NCBI GenBank assembly: GCA_001931875.2
Contig: MSJH02000556.1
Span: 248,001-312,000, forward strand
Direction of reading: 5' to 3'
Source of the DNA: Byssochlamys sp. IMV 00236
Lineage: Eukaryota; Ascomycota; Eurotiomycetes; Eurotiales; Thermoascaceae
DNA: 64,000 bases
Of the stretch, positions 12,933-23,968 are shown one piece after another. Under the pieces are notes generated by a model. That model had not been told where the DNA came from and did no database searches. It worked only from the letters and a program-made list of their open reading frames with translations. The translations under genes were made by a program, and so were the position numbers. Numbering within the stretch: the stretch's first letter is position 1; each line of letters starts with the position of its first letter.

Positions 12933-14471
12933 CTATTCCCACATATTCCCAGCATACTTAAAGTTCATCTGTGTACATTTTAATTGGTCTTCAATGTCCA
13001 TCAACCGATTGTACTTGGCCACTCTTTCACCTCTGCAAGGACTCCCTGCCTTCAAATGTCCGCAGCCAATAGCTACAGCCAGATCGGAAATGAAGTCATC
13101 GTTGGTCTCGCCTGATCTATGGGAGACGAATACTTTCCACCCGAAGCTATAAGCGCTTTGTGCACTGCAACACATTGTTAATGGAGGCGGAGACTGGGTA
13201 TTTGGAATTGTAACCCTTACACAGAAAGAGCCTCGCTGACAGTGCCAATTTGGTTAACCTTTAGCAAAATGGAATTGCAAGCGGCATGTTCTCGTGCCAT
13301 TGCAAGCCTAGAGATGTTAGTGGCGAGAAGATCGTCGCCGACAAGTTCGATTTTGCAATCTCTGTTGAAGTTCCTCCAAGAAGCCCAGTCGTCTTCTGCA
13401 AAGGGGTCTTCTAGGAGGATTATCGGGTATTTCTGTAAGAGTTTATTATATAGATCGGTAAGCTGCGTTGAAGATAGTTTCTCCTCGTTTCCTCGTTTGT
13501 AACCGATATCGTAGCAGCCGCATTCAAAGAACTGGGATGATGCAGGGTCGATGCCGAATTTGATTTTCCCTTGATGACCACTGGATTTCACTGCTTCTGT
13601 TAAGAGGTCTAATGCCTCTTCTGGATCGGATATTGGGGGCGAAAAGCCTCCCTCGTCGCCAATAGTAGTTGCTACATCGAAGTGTTAGCTCCTGTTGGTG
13701 AAAGTGAGAATGAACCAGGTACTCACCGGCCGCTCCATACTTCTGTTTAATGATACTCTTCAACTCCTGGTACACCTCACTCCCAATCTGAATGGCCTGC
13801 GCCATTGACTCCGCGCCCACCGGTGCTATCATGAATTCCTGGAATGCCATTTGATTTCCCGAGTGTACGCCTCCATTCAAGAGATTGAAGAACGGGACAG
13901 AAAGGACATAGCCTTCCGGTGCATGTGCTTCCTGCCTTAAGAATTCGTAAAGTGGCACATCCTGTAACCGCGAACGTCAGCACTGATAGGTTATCCAGTT
14001 TGTGACAGACTTACTCTCGCTGCAGCTGCGGCTCGTGCACATGCCATGCTAAGAGGCAAGATGGCATTGGTTCCTAGATTGCCCTTGTCTTTTGTCCCAT
14101 CAAGCTTGATCATGAAGTCGTCTATCTTGGCTAGGTCCTTGTTCACATCGAAGCATTTATCCACAAGCCCAGGTCCGATGACATGCTGAGCGTGGTACAC
14201 CGCTTTCTCAACACCATTGCCTCCGTACATGTTTGGATCTGCATCGAGAATCTCATGCGCTTCATATGGTCCTCTCGACGCACCTGAAGGTGCTGACGCG
14301 GTGAAGGTACCTATGTAGTACCATCAGCACAGTAACACATGTATATTCTTCCTGCATTGGGATACTACCCTTGTTTGTTGTTACCCATACTTGTACCGTT
14401 GGTTTCCCTCTAGAGTCAAGCCTCTGTGCTGCGCGAACATTGGTGATCGTGCTAGGGAATTTGCTTGACAT
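12933..14471 (-). CDS. Enolase paralog (phosphopyruvate hydratase family), catalytic residues conserved
   Basis: Minus-strand exons 14369-14471, 14015-14310, 13727-13961, 13221-13671 and 12933-13164 give 438 residues, close to the usual 436-440. Enolase landmarks are in order: [99 protein letters not shown] and [13 protein letters not shown]. These keep the residues matching yeast His159, Glu168, Glu211, Asp246, Glu295, Asp320, Lys345, His373 and Lys396, so activity is plausible. The sequence is much more divergent than a housekeeping fungal enolase, and its end (KYAGNMWE) differs from the usual FRTA-type terminus. An upstream in-frame ATG at 14543 would add 24 residues; the inner start fits family spacing better. 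It may have a special metabolic role or a related substrate. Confidence 0.87.
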
Positions 14472-14846
14472 GTCAGGTCGACTGTTATTGGGCTTCCCAT
14501 TTTCTCTGTTTTTTGAGAGTGAACTACCGATAAGACGCCTCATTTGGAATATCTATGGTTAAGTTTCTGCATCCATGAAGAAATTTGACTTGCATGGCTG
14601 GGAGACTTTATCAGACGGAATAAAAAGCCGCGAGGTATGCACAGAACTACCATATACGTCACTGCACGAAGTTTATGAAGACACTTCCGCGGAATTTACC
14701 TTTACCTGAATTCTAGAGTCATCTCTTCTCGCTTATGCTGCTACCAAGTCTCACACTGTAGAACATTTGATAAGGTGTAGATAAAGATATAGAGAGGTCC
14801 ACCAATTTCTGATATAATTGATATCCTAGATATAAGCATGCACCAC

Positions 14847-15305
14847 TTAGTGCGTTATTTCCGGAATACCCTCTGTCGGATTCACCCTCATCAACAACTT
14901 TTGTGGCGTTCTACGCGCAGGGCTGAGTATACCACCGCTCGCACGATCTTGTATCTTCTTTTTGCACCAAGTCTTGAGACCACTGAAAACAGCCTGGATG
15001 GGTCGGCTATCTTCAAGACCTCCTGTGAGCTTGTTCTGCTTTTCACCAGGCCAGTCCGTAGACTGCGAAGGAGCCGGCTGTGGTCGTGTGATGGTGACAA
15101 TTCGTGGTCGTCTAAAGTAGTAGAACGATTCCCGGCACAGTGGACAATTTGCATGATGTCGACCTATCCAGTTATCGATGCATGGCAGATGGAAGCAGTG
15201 TTCGCAGGGAAGTTGACGATATGGAGAGTCTGCCTCCAGCCTCTCGAAACAGAAGACGCATGTATCTGGTGTGCGTCCTGTGAAGAACGTATTAGCTTCA
15301 CTCAT
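14847..15305 (-). CDS. Small RING-H2 finger protein, probable E3 ubiquitin ligase
   Basis: A single-exon frame of 152 residues. Residues 16-57 carry a RING-H2 signature: CVFC near the start, LPCEHCFHLPCIDNW in the middle and CPLC at the end, with Cys and His spacing as in E3 ligases of the RNF/ATL kind. The rest is basic and low in complexity, with no membrane segment seen. Such proteins bring an E2 enzyme to a substrate; nothing in the sequence names the substrate. It lies upstream of the enolase on the same strand, about 300 bp away, so each gene probably has its own promoter. Confidence 0.75.
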   Translation of the reverse strand: MSEANTFFTGRTPDTCVFCFERLEADSPYRQLPCEHCFHLPCIDNWIGRHHANCPLCRESFYYFRRPRIVTITRPQPAPSQSTDWPGEKQNKLTGGLEDSRPIQAVFSGLKTWCKKKIQDRASGGILSPARRTPQKLLMRVNPTEGIPEITH

Positions 15306-18300
15306 TGCAATATCAGCATCTTAGATAGTCATATTGTATACGAACCGAAAGTCCAGTGTGAGCGGTGAGCGAGACGCTCTGCGCGTAGCAAATCAAGCTC
15401 CAATTGACTCATGTCGGTCGTGTATGCAGCTCTCCTGTTGTGAAGAAATCAGGGTGCATTGTCGCAAGCTATTATTTGAAAAGGACCTTCGAGGCCATGC
15501 GGTCTGTGCTGCACTTGTAAGTTCGAGAGGAATAAATACCACGGAAATGCTGTCTTTCCAATCTTATTATGACGTTAGAAAGTATTATTCTTGCCGACGC
15601 GTCCGAAAAGTGAACGCAGCTCGTTATAGCCAAGGTGTGAGTTAGATCCTCAACCCAGATTTCGGCCTTAGCGCAAATCACGGAATGAATTTCCTGGAGT
15701 ATAGCTATACTTTCATTGCATATCGAGTAGCTCATAGATTATCCGGCGATATGTCTCTATACCAGAGTCTTTGAGTAGGGTGATGGTGAGGTTTGCTTCT
15801 TTTATGATGTTATTAGTACCTGCCATTTGAGTTCAGGAGGAGCCCTCGAAGGAAAAGCTGCAAGAGCCACCAGCATAGTAAGTTTGGATAGCATAGGATT
15901 GTGAGAGACAGAACATGGAATTACTATATATGGAGAGCCACCGAGCCTGCGAATGCCGAGGAATACGGTAGGACTTGCTCTCGTTTCTGACTTCCCTCCA
16001 GTGAAGTGAAGAGACCTATTGATATGACCTATTTGTTTGGTGGGTGCATACCCCCTCTAGGCTCCAATGCCAAAGTCAACATCTATTATATGTTTTCGAA
16101 TAGAACGTCGTTCGTAGTCACGATCGAAGCTAGAACACTACCATATCTTGAACTGTAATGTGTATATGGCACAAAAAGAAGAGTTTATTATATTATTTTC
16201 GAGATTAAACCGGCTCAACAAGACCCAGGCTGAACCTACGCTGTACAAGGTAGAGAGCCTGAATGTATAGCATAGCACAACCAACCGGGCCTATCATGAG
16301 TACACATGTGATACGACGAAATCAATTCTTTCAACCCGCATTGACGTAGACATGTGACTCAGCTGTAGGCGGCGGCCTCTATAACATGGACCATATATAC
16401 TCCGCAAAGGTTGGGATAATAACGCGGGGGGTCAGGTAGTGCAGTGGTTAGAGTCAGGACCTCGTTGAGGTCCTGCTCTAGGCACCAGCACTGCCTGCTC
16501 TCCCGGTTCGAACCCTGGAGGGCGCCTCCAGGGGTGAAAAAATCCTGCCCGCCGCAAGCAAGGTGGGATTTTCGTAGCATCCTCCTCCTCCTGAGTGCAC
16601 TCGGGAGGCCGGGGATGTGAGCTTTTTGTGTCCTTGTGGAGGTGTGAGCTTTTTGTTTCCTTGTGGAAGTGTAATGTTGTGATTTCCTTTTTGGGAAACC
16701 GCGATGTTATTTTGGATGTGCGATTACCATGTCTTACTGCAGCTTCAACAGAATGCATCAAGTCGCAAAAAAGAAGATAATAGAAGTTCCTTCCAAATGT
16801 AAACTTTATGTTGTATATAGACCGGTCATATCACATTTGAAAGGCATGTTTAAGCTAACTCTGTCCTGTACGGATATTTTGTTATCATATGTCGATATAA
16901 TTCACAAACCTCGATACTTGTCGCGTACTTGGCTGAGATGGGTCGTAACTATGATCATCACTAATTCTGTTTTCGTGCATTCAGAGAAACTAGAGACAGT
17001 ACAGAGTGTTGCAGGTCTCGATATCGCACTAACGACCAATCCCTTGGCCACAAGCTAGTCAATCTTTCCATCGCCTCCTGATACAAAAATTACAGAACCT
17101 CAACTAAGAGCCAGTAGAAAGCGCACATTGTAACTTTTAACATCGATGCTGAACATTTCCGTGCCATATTCTCATTATAAGGGGATCATAGTGGTAGCTG
17201 AGTGCCAAATGAGCTTTTTGAATTAAGCTGGAAAGACCCCGCTCCCAACAACACGGACTTCGCTATCTCACAGGCTGTACTGGTCATCCTCCTTGAGCCA
17301 ATCTCGCGCTCGCCATATCTGAAGATGCAGCACTGGTTACCATATGACCTTTCAAAATTATAGATGAATCCGGCTTTTATACCTCTCTGCTCTCGCCGAG
17401 GTGGTATGTGTATTCTGGATGTATTCGTTTCGATTTAGTTAAATAGTGTGTCATATGCTTGCTGGTATAATTGCGGGTAGAATATAGATACCTAGATTCT
17501 CATATGACTCCTCTTTTGGATTTGGCATTTTATGTGACTTTTGTGGCTTATAAACGAACGGGACAAGCTTCTTGGGCTCTTCGAATTGAGGCCCGACATG
17601 CCCAATCCCATGAACTGGAAGAGGGCAAGACGCCTGCAATTATTGTTATTTCTTCACCTGTTACATATATGACTTGTATATTGAAGGTTAGAAAACAAAG
17701 GATGGGAGTCTCAAAAATAAATACCTGTCTCGATCCAGTAACTAGGTATCCACGGCTGTTGTTAGACGGTGCCACACGCGATTCTTTTCCGATTTGCCGC
17801 ATAAACCTAAGTGAATTTCATTCTGAATGCTTTTAGAAGAATGTCTCCATGTAAATTTCGTAATAAACAATGTTTTGCTGGTTAACAAGTAGGTAGGTAG
17901 TTAATCAACTGCTTTCTCTGATGACCGTCATTGTGCTTAGTAAACCAAATAAGCCTCAACGGCGTATAAAACTAGTAATCACCACGTGACGCTGTGGCTT
18001 GACACTTCGGGGACTCGTTTATCCACCCGCCCCAGGCGCTGCGTTCAAGCTTCATCATCTCCAGATAGCGAGTTCTTTCGGCCCCTCTCACGTCCTTCGT
18101 ACTCTCAGAACGTACTCGAGGGGACAACCTTACATATTCATTTCATTTCAACCAGCCTCGCCTCCTGTGGTTGTATCCTCGCTGTCCCGAAAGCGTGCGC
18201 CTGGAATCTACAGGTGGCGTGAGAAGGATAGATCAAGCCTTCCTCAACCGCCTAGCCACTCTTTCATATTCATCGCATCGCTGTGATCGTGCCTCTTACG

Positions 18301-18319
18301 ACAAGACTTCCCTCTCAAC
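15306..18319. other. Gene-poor stretch, about 3 kb, containing the hairpin-rich element
   Basis: No protein gene was recognised on either strand. Frames at 15334-15645, 16729-17058 and 17471-17836 have no recognisable motif. Apart from the hairpin-rich element at 16431-16700 the DNA is AT-rich. The last 300 bp is the promoter of the Nab2 gene, with pyrimidine-rich leader sequence. Confidence 0.4.
16431..16700 (+). mobile_element. tRNA-like, hairpin-rich element; candidate SINE or other short non-autonomous repeat
   Basis: The element has a pol III-like A box (TAGTGCAGTGG at 16437-16447) and B box (GGTTCGAACCC at 16505-16515). Between and after them are strong hairpins: CAGGACCTC/GAGGTCCTG (16455-16475, 9-bp stem, 3-nt loop), framed by CAGGTAGTGC and CCAGCACTGCCTG; CCCTGGAGG/CCTCCAGGG (16513-16533, 9-bp stem); an imperfect stem around 16537-16572; and CCTCCTGAGT/ACTCGGGAGG (16587-16608). 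They are followed by two 27-bp tandem units starting TGTGAGCTTTTTGT at 16616 and 16643. It does not fold as a clean tRNA, because the box spacing is wide and the T stem is imperfect. No target-site duplication was identified. Only one copy was seen in the window. Confidence 0.45.
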
Positions 18320-19906
18320 ATGACGACGGCAGTGGCGCTGGGAACGCCTTTGGCGGAAGCTCTCAGCAACACCATTCCATCTAAGGTGGCGGAGATGGGC
18401 TGGAGCACTGGGGGCGGCGAGGACTCTGCTTTGACAGAATACATAATCTTGATGTTGGTGAATGGAAAGACGCAAGAACAGATTTCAAATGAACTCTCAA
18501 ATGATCTGCTTGGCCTCGGGGAGGATGACACGCAAGCCCTCGAGTTCTCAAGGTGGCTTTTCGAGCAAGTTGAAATGTTGGATCGGCAGTTCAACGGAGG
18601 CGGAAATCCGGATCAGCAATCTACTCAGGCCATACCTTCCTTCAACGACCAAGAGACATCAGGTGCTCAGCCCGGTGGACTGAGTGCTGGCACGCAGGAC
18701 ACTCAGATGGGCGAGACATCTCCCCAAGCAGAGTCAGTGTATGTAATTCCCCAATCTTGTACGCTGCCTTCATTACGGGAAGATGCTAACGCTCGTATGT
18801 ACAGACCTACAGGACCCAAGGCTATGCGGAATGGTCGACAAGGTGGTCGCGGTCGGATGTTGGGCCAAATCAACAAGACGCTGGATCGAGGTAATGATTC
18901 AATGCTCCATCGGGTCAGAGGAGGATCGGGGTCTGGACGGGTCAACAGCCATGGACGAGACCAGCACAAGGGACCGAGATCTTTTCAGAATGGTAGAGGC
19001 ATGGGCAACGGTAGACAGACGGGTGGAATGGGAATGGGAATGGCTGGAGGCCTGATGTCAGGTGGCTCTGCTGCTGCCAATGTCATGCAGATGAACCCCG
19101 AGAATCAGATGCAGCTGATGGCCCTCCTGGAGGAGCAAGCAAGAATGATGGCACAGCTGATGCCTGGAATGGTGCCTCCTGCTATAAACCCAGCTTTTCA
19201 GCAAGGTGGCCGACCTCGACAAGGACGGTCGCTGTTCGAGCGAATCGAGCGCCAGCCACAAAGGGGTCAGCGGCATGGAAACCGCGGCCAGGATGCTACG
19301 GCCACGGATGGCGATATGGATACGAACCCCGACAATGCCACGAAAGGAAACGAGCAGGGAGAGGTCAATACGGACAATGTCTGCCATTGGAACCTTCGCT
19401 GTACCAAGAAAGACTGTCCCTTTGCACATCAGTCGCCAGCTGCCCCCGAAGGCACGCCTGTCGATGTTACGGATCGTTGTCCATACGGCGCCGCCTGCAA
19501 AAATAAGAAATGCACTGGACGTCATCCGTCACCCGCGGTCAAGGCAGTGCACCAGGCGGATGAGCCTTGTCGATTCTTCCCTCACTGCACTAATCCAAGC
19601 TGCCCGTTCAAACATCCGACGATGCCGCTTTGCCGTAATGGTGCTGACTGTACCGTGACCGGATGCAAGTTCACTCATTTGCAGACACCGTGCAAATTCA
19701 ATCCTTGTCTTAATCCAAATTGCCCCTACAAGCATGCTGAGGGTCAGAAAGGATCATTTGCCGACAAGGTATGGACCGCTGATTCGGCTCAAAAGAAGGA
19801 GCATGTCAGTGAGAGGAAATTTATCGACGAGAGCGCGGAGGAAGAGCTCATCAAACCTGGTGCATCTGTGGCAGATGGCTCTCATAACCAGGAAGTGATG
19901 ACCTAG
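18320..19906 (+). CDS. NAB2: Nab2-type poly(A)-binding CCCH zinc finger protein
   Basis: The frame is open for 528 codons. The N-terminal 90 residues (TPLAEALSNTIPSKVAEMGW, EYIILMLVNGKTQEQI) look like the PWI-like helical domain of Nab2. A Gly/Arg-rich RGG-like segment follows (GRQGGRGR, GNGRQTGGMGMGM), then a Gln/Met-rich stretch. The C-terminal third has five CCCH fingers of the CX5CX4-5CX3H type: CHWNLRC..CPFAH, CPYGAAC..CTGRH, CRFFPHC..CPFKH, CRNGADC..CKFTH and CKFNPC..CPYKH. Nab2/ZC3H14 proteins bind poly(A), control tail length and license nuclear mRNA export. A 66-nt intron at 18739-18804 (GTATGT donor, GCTAAC branch, ACAG acceptor) is very likely removed, giving 506 residues. Because it is a multiple of three and has no stop, retaining it would still give a protein. 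Confidence 0.88.
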   Translation: MTTAVALGTPLAEALSNTIPSKVAEMGWSTGGGEDSALTEYIILMLVNGKTQEQISNELSNDLLGLGEDDTQALEFSRWLFEQVEMLDRQFNGGGNPDQQSTQAIPSFNDQETSGAQPGGLSAGTQDTQMGETSPQAESVYVIPQSCTLPSLREDANARMYRPTGPKAMRNGRQGGRGRMLGQINKTLDRGNDSMLHRVRGGSGSGRVNSHGRDQHKGPRSFQNGRGMGNGRQTGGMGMGMAGGLMSGGSAAANVMQMNPENQMQLMALLEEQARMMAQLMPGMVPPAINPAFQQGGRPRQGRSLFERIERQPQRGQRHGNRGQDATATDGDMDTNPDNATKGNEQGEVNTDNVCHWNLRCTKKDCPFAHQSPAAPEGTPVDVTDRCPYGAACKNKKCTGRHPSPAVKAVHQADEPCRFFPHCTNPSCPFKHPTMPLCRNGADCTVTGCKFTHLQTPCKFNPCLNPNCPYKHAEGQKGSFADKVWTADSAQKKEHVSERKFIDESAEEELIKPGASVADGSHNQEVMT

Positions 19907-20299
19907 GAAATTTTTGTAATCAAGGCGCGTGTTTAATTGCAGTGGCGCCTTGTTCAGATGCATGCGTGTTATGATATTTTGGGGTTTATACTAGGCTTTA
20001 TACCGGGACATTCTGTCTGTGATGAGAGGGTGAATGACTGATGGGAAGGGCGTTGGATTTGTCAGAATTCTATCCAAAAGATTTGACATCAACCTGTAAA
20101 TAGCACTGTAATATCATCATAGCCGTCATAGACGTTGCAAAGAAATATTCTTAACTGAACATCTGCCAAGCAGGCAGTGTAAGGCGAATACCGGATATTG
20201 TAAGTTACGGCCTCGGACCAAAGCTTTGTCTACCGGCGGTCCGATTCCATTGATGCCTTCGCAATTTCATACTTCTCCATTTCTACAGTAATCTCTGAG

Positions 20300-22322
20300 A
20301 TGTGGCGATTATGCCAGCATAGATATGCACTGGACACAATTTCAAGGTCATTGACATTTCGTTTCCATGGCCAGAGACGGTTCCTCAGTGCCCCGTCCAA
20401 ATCTTATGATGCCGCGGTCATAGGTGGCGGTATTACAGGTCTCACAACAGCCTTCAGGCTGTCGCGAGACCCCAATTGCGCGAAGGTCACACTTTACGAG
20501 CAGTCAAATCGACTTGGAGGATGGTTACAATCAGAAACCATCAACGTTGACGGCGGAGAAGTGGTGTTCGAATACGGACCGCGAACACTGCGAACTGCGT
20601 CGCCTTCGTGCCTCCCTCTGCTAGACTTGGTAAGACAAACAAGAAAATACATCGGCTGGGGCTGCGAGCTAGATCCTGACACATTCGCAACAGCTTTTCG
20701 AGCTTGAATTGGAGGATGAGATTCTCATTACGAGCAAGAATTCACCAGCCGCGCGCAACCGCTACATCTACTACCCCGATCACCTCGTGCGCATGCCAGC
20801 ACCCATCCCGAACGCCGGCACCATCACCAACCTGATAGCAAACGGAAAGGTCCTTTTAACAGAACCGGTACTCGCGGGTCTACTCTCTTCCGTTTTCACG
20901 GAGCCATTGAAGGAACCTAGATCAGACAAATTTGCGGGTCAGGATGAGTCGGTTGCGGACTTCGTCTCTCGACGGATGTCACCACAGATCGCGGACAACC
21001 TGGCATCAGCACTGTTCCATGGAATATACGCCGGGGATATAGATCGATTGAGTGCTCAGACCTTGCTTGGGGTATATAGGGATTTAGAGAAGACGGATCG
21101 CAGGGTTTTTGGATCCCTGTTGAATATCGCGCAGACTGAGCGAAGGATTCTGTTGACGGATGACCTCTTGGCTCTTCACTCAGTTGAGCATGAGAGACCG
21201 CATGGGCACTGGCAGCGTCTTACGAGCCTAGTAAGGGGAGCAAGTGTCCTGACACTGAAAGGGGGACTAGGCCAGCTTGTACAGAGTCTAGAAACTGCTC
21301 TCAGGGAGACTGCTAAGGTTGAGATCTTGACAAACACCGAGGTCAAGGCTATTAGTAAGGACCAGCAGACCTCTGATTTAGCGGTAAGTGCTGCTTCTGC
21401 CTACCTGTGGGTTAATCCTCGTTATTAACACATTTCCTGTCCAGATCCAAATCGGCGAAAACGGATCACGCACACATAATCGTGTCGTTGCCACTATCCC
21501 GGCACCCGTACTGGCCAAGGGTCTGCGTTCAGGTGTTAAGGGTGACCAGCCAGTCCCTCAAGGCAGTGTCAGGAACCTGGAAGAACATAACTATGCGGTC
21601 TCAGTGATGGTGGTGAATCTGTATTACGACAACCCGCAGCTGATCCCCTACAAGGGGTTCGGGTACCTTATTCCGCGCTCAATCTCACTCGATCAGAACC
21701 CTGAACGTGCTCTTGGTGTAATATTCGGTTCTGATTCCAGCGTGGGACAGGACACTGCCCCGGGTACCAAGCTAACAGTCATGATGGGCGGTCACTGGTG
21801 GGACGGTTGGCAGGAATCTGACTACCCAGACCCCGAGACCGCTGTTTCCATGGCTCGTTCCTTGCTGGAGCGTCATTTACATATAAAAGAGTCGCCTGCA
21901 GTTGCAAAGGCGCGTCTACATCGCAATGCTATTCCTCAGTACACCGTTGGTCATATGTCGCGGATGCAGGAGCTTTCTCGCGCCGTACGGGACGAGTTCA
22001 ACCATCGCCTTACATTAGCAGGCAGCTGGTACAGTGGAGTTGGCGTCACAGATTGCATACGTCAGGCCTATCTGTCTGCATCGTACGGCGTTGATGCTCG
22101 ACGACTTGATGATATGAACGGAGAACGGCCGTGGTCGAGGATGGGGTACAAAGACTGGGACTTGGAAGGTGGCATCGTATCATCTCCACAACGGTGGTTC
22201 AAGGCAAATGTAGATGACGTGAAATATTTTGCTAGTAAGTTTTGACACGGCTGCCATATATTCTTTCTTACGTTTCGTTCTCGTTCCCACTAACTGTACA
22301 AATCACAGGCCTCAGAAGATAA
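20300..22322 (+). CDS. HEM14: Protoporphyrinogen oxidase, mitochondrial haem synthesis enzyme
   Basis: Exons 20300-20629, 20694-21383, 21445-22234 and 22309-22322 give 607 residues. The basic, Arg-rich N-terminus before residue 35 looks like a mitochondrial presequence. It is followed by the FAD-binding AAVIGGGITGLTTAFRL-type motif (near 39-55), the YEQSNRLGGW block and EYGPRTLR. Later the family blocks FADFVSRRM-like, YAGDIDRLSAQ, LKGGLGQL and, near the end, GSWYSGVGVTDCIRQAYLSA are clear. The enzyme oxidises protoporphyrinogen IX to protoporphyrin IX on the mitochondrial inner membrane. The last exon is only 14 nt: the GTAAGT donor at 22235, a CACTAACT branch site and ACAG acceptor give a SLRR terminus. 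If unspliced the protein ends SKF instead. Confidence 0.93.
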
Positions 22323-22919
22323 CCTACGCAGTAGGAATGTAAATTAAGCAGCAGTGTGTTGTTTCACACCTAGATAATCAGGTCTGAGCGTGTGTACAAT
22401 AATCTGGCTTGTACCATTCAAGTCTATCAGGCACCCGAGTAGTGAATGCTACAGGAATATTTTTTGCAACTAGCAGACAGTATAGACAGAAGAGCTTATG
22501 ATCAGAGCTCAGTCCTTTGGTCTAGGATATTAAGATGCCTTTAAGTTGAAAGATTCTGCTTTAGCACAGAATCCTAGCCACGTCGGGCAGACTCTGGTGA
22601 TCATATAGCATCATATCTCGAGGACGACGAATCCGTGCGCGTTCACGGAGTCAGCAGCACTGAGCTTATCGGTTCGCGTGACAAGTCTCAATATGCAGTC
22701 AAAATCTGATGCGTCTTGCCTCGGTGGTCCCAGTCTGTGGGATTCATGCTGGTGGCTGATTGTTGTCGCGTGGGTCGTCGGGCAGCGGGCAGCTCCTGCG
22801 GCATCAACTAACCAGCAACATGTAGATGCGAACTCAGACATATGGGATCGATCGGCGTAGAGCGACATATCTTGTTGGGAAATCGGTGATATCGAAAAAC
22901 CACTCGTGCTTGAGGAGTC
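22323..22919. other. Intergenic region between convergent genes
   Basis: About 600 bp holding the 3' ends of the convergent Hem14 (+) and PYM (-) genes. Open frames at 22611-22868 and 22678-22860 overlap on opposite strands and show no known motif. Confidence 0.4.
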
Positions 22920-23549
22920 TCAAACTTGTTCCTTTCCTTCAGCTGCCAACTTTTTCTCGCCATCCGCATCGAATCCCAGCGCATTCAACTGGCGGATCAA
23001 TTCCTGAATCTTGATCACTTTCTCCAACTGCTCTGGGAGCAGAGATTCGCCCTTGTCCTTCTTGTCACGCAGGTCTCGAGCCTGACGAAGCTTCTTCCTC
23101 AAGGCACGTGCTTTCTTTTCCTTCTCTGCCTCTGGGTCCAGAGGCTCCTCTTCGGCCTTTTGCTGTTGGCCTTCTTGCTTCGATGGGTCTCCATTTGCAG
23201 CGTTGTCGCTGGGTGCTGCGTCACCTGTAGCTGCCTTTGCCCGTTTCTTCGCCTCTCTCTTCTTTGCGTTCTTGTTGCTAGCAGCGCTAGTGCTCTTTTC
23301 TGCAGCTTTGTCGCTGCTACCTAGACCTTCCGCACCAGGGACACCTGCTTTACCTCTGTTCTTCCAGGCTTCTGCGGACCGATTCTTGTACAGCTCGACA
23401 TCTTCGGGAGGGCGATAGCCGGGCCGGATACGAATCTCGCGGCGCTTGGTCCCATCCGCACGGACAGAGGAGGGTATAACACGTTCACCAGTGACAGCAT
23501 CCACGGTGATGCCCGCAGCTGTGGGAGCAGGAGGATTCGGAGAGGCCAT
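22920..23549 (-). CDS. PYM homolog (partner of Y14-Mago; exon junction complex disassembly)
   Basis: A single-exon frame of 209 residues. The first 50 residues carry the PYM/WIBG N-terminal motif: GERVIPSSVRADGTKRREIRIRPGY followed by PPEDVELYKNR, which binds the Mago-Y14 pair. The centre is Ala/Lys/Glu-rich and disordered; the C-terminal third is a charged helix (EKEKKARALRKKLRQARDL and LEKVIKIQELIRQLNALG). PYM acts in the cytoplasm on ribosome-associated exon junction complexes, which fits the intron-rich genome. It is transcribed divergently from QCR9 with about 420 bp between start codons. Confidence 0.88.
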   Translation of the reverse strand: MASPNPPAPTAAGITVDAVTGERVIPSSVRADGTKRREIRIRPGYRPPEDVELYKNRSAEAWKNRGKAGVPGAEGLGSSDKAAEKSTSAASNKNAKKREAKKRAKAATGDAAPSDNAANGDPSKQEGQQQKAEEEPLDPEAEKEKKARALRKKLRQARDLRDKKDKGESLLPEQLEKVIKIQELIRQLNALGFDADGEKKLAAEGKEQV

Positions 23550-23968
23550 TTCTTGGTCCGTCTCGGGACAATGTGCGTGACGGATGTAGTCAGTGACCGG
23601 TAATTCTGGTGAGTTCTATGGCCACCAGACTGGATTTTTCTGGGTGGCCAGCGTATCGCGCCCTGAAACGCAAGTGTAGCGCTATACGATAATTGACGGC
23701 AGCGAAAGAGAGAACGTGAAGCTCCCAAGTGTTGTTCCAGTTCTTCCAAAGGCGGAAAGCTTGAGGCTCTTCGGGCGTTCCAGGTTGCCGGTGGTCACGG
23801 CTGCTAGCCAGCCAATCATCGCTCCGGGGATTCCCGCGACCGATGCTTTTCGCGCTGGGCCGGGCGAGCAACTCCAAACTTCCACCCTCGACACTCTACA
23901 AGGCTGTACAGCGTTCCCCTCACGACTCCTCTCTTCTCACCGGTCTCATCACCGACACATCTATCACA
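23550..23968. promoter_or_regulatory. Divergent promoter region between PYM and QCR9
   Basis: The 419 bp between two oppositely directed start codons must hold both promoters and leaders. No TATA box is obvious. The QCR9 side has a pyrimidine-rich stretch near 23920-23945. Open frames crossing it on the minus strand are judged chance. Confidence 0.55.

Noticed and set aside
16431..16533. A genuine tRNA gene
   Set aside because: A and B boxes are present, but the distance between them is large, the T stem is imperfect and the acceptor stem does not close. A tRNA-derived or tRNA-like element fits better.
20424..20682. Small frames on both strands in the HEM14 first exon
   Set aside because: Shadows of the real gene in other frames.
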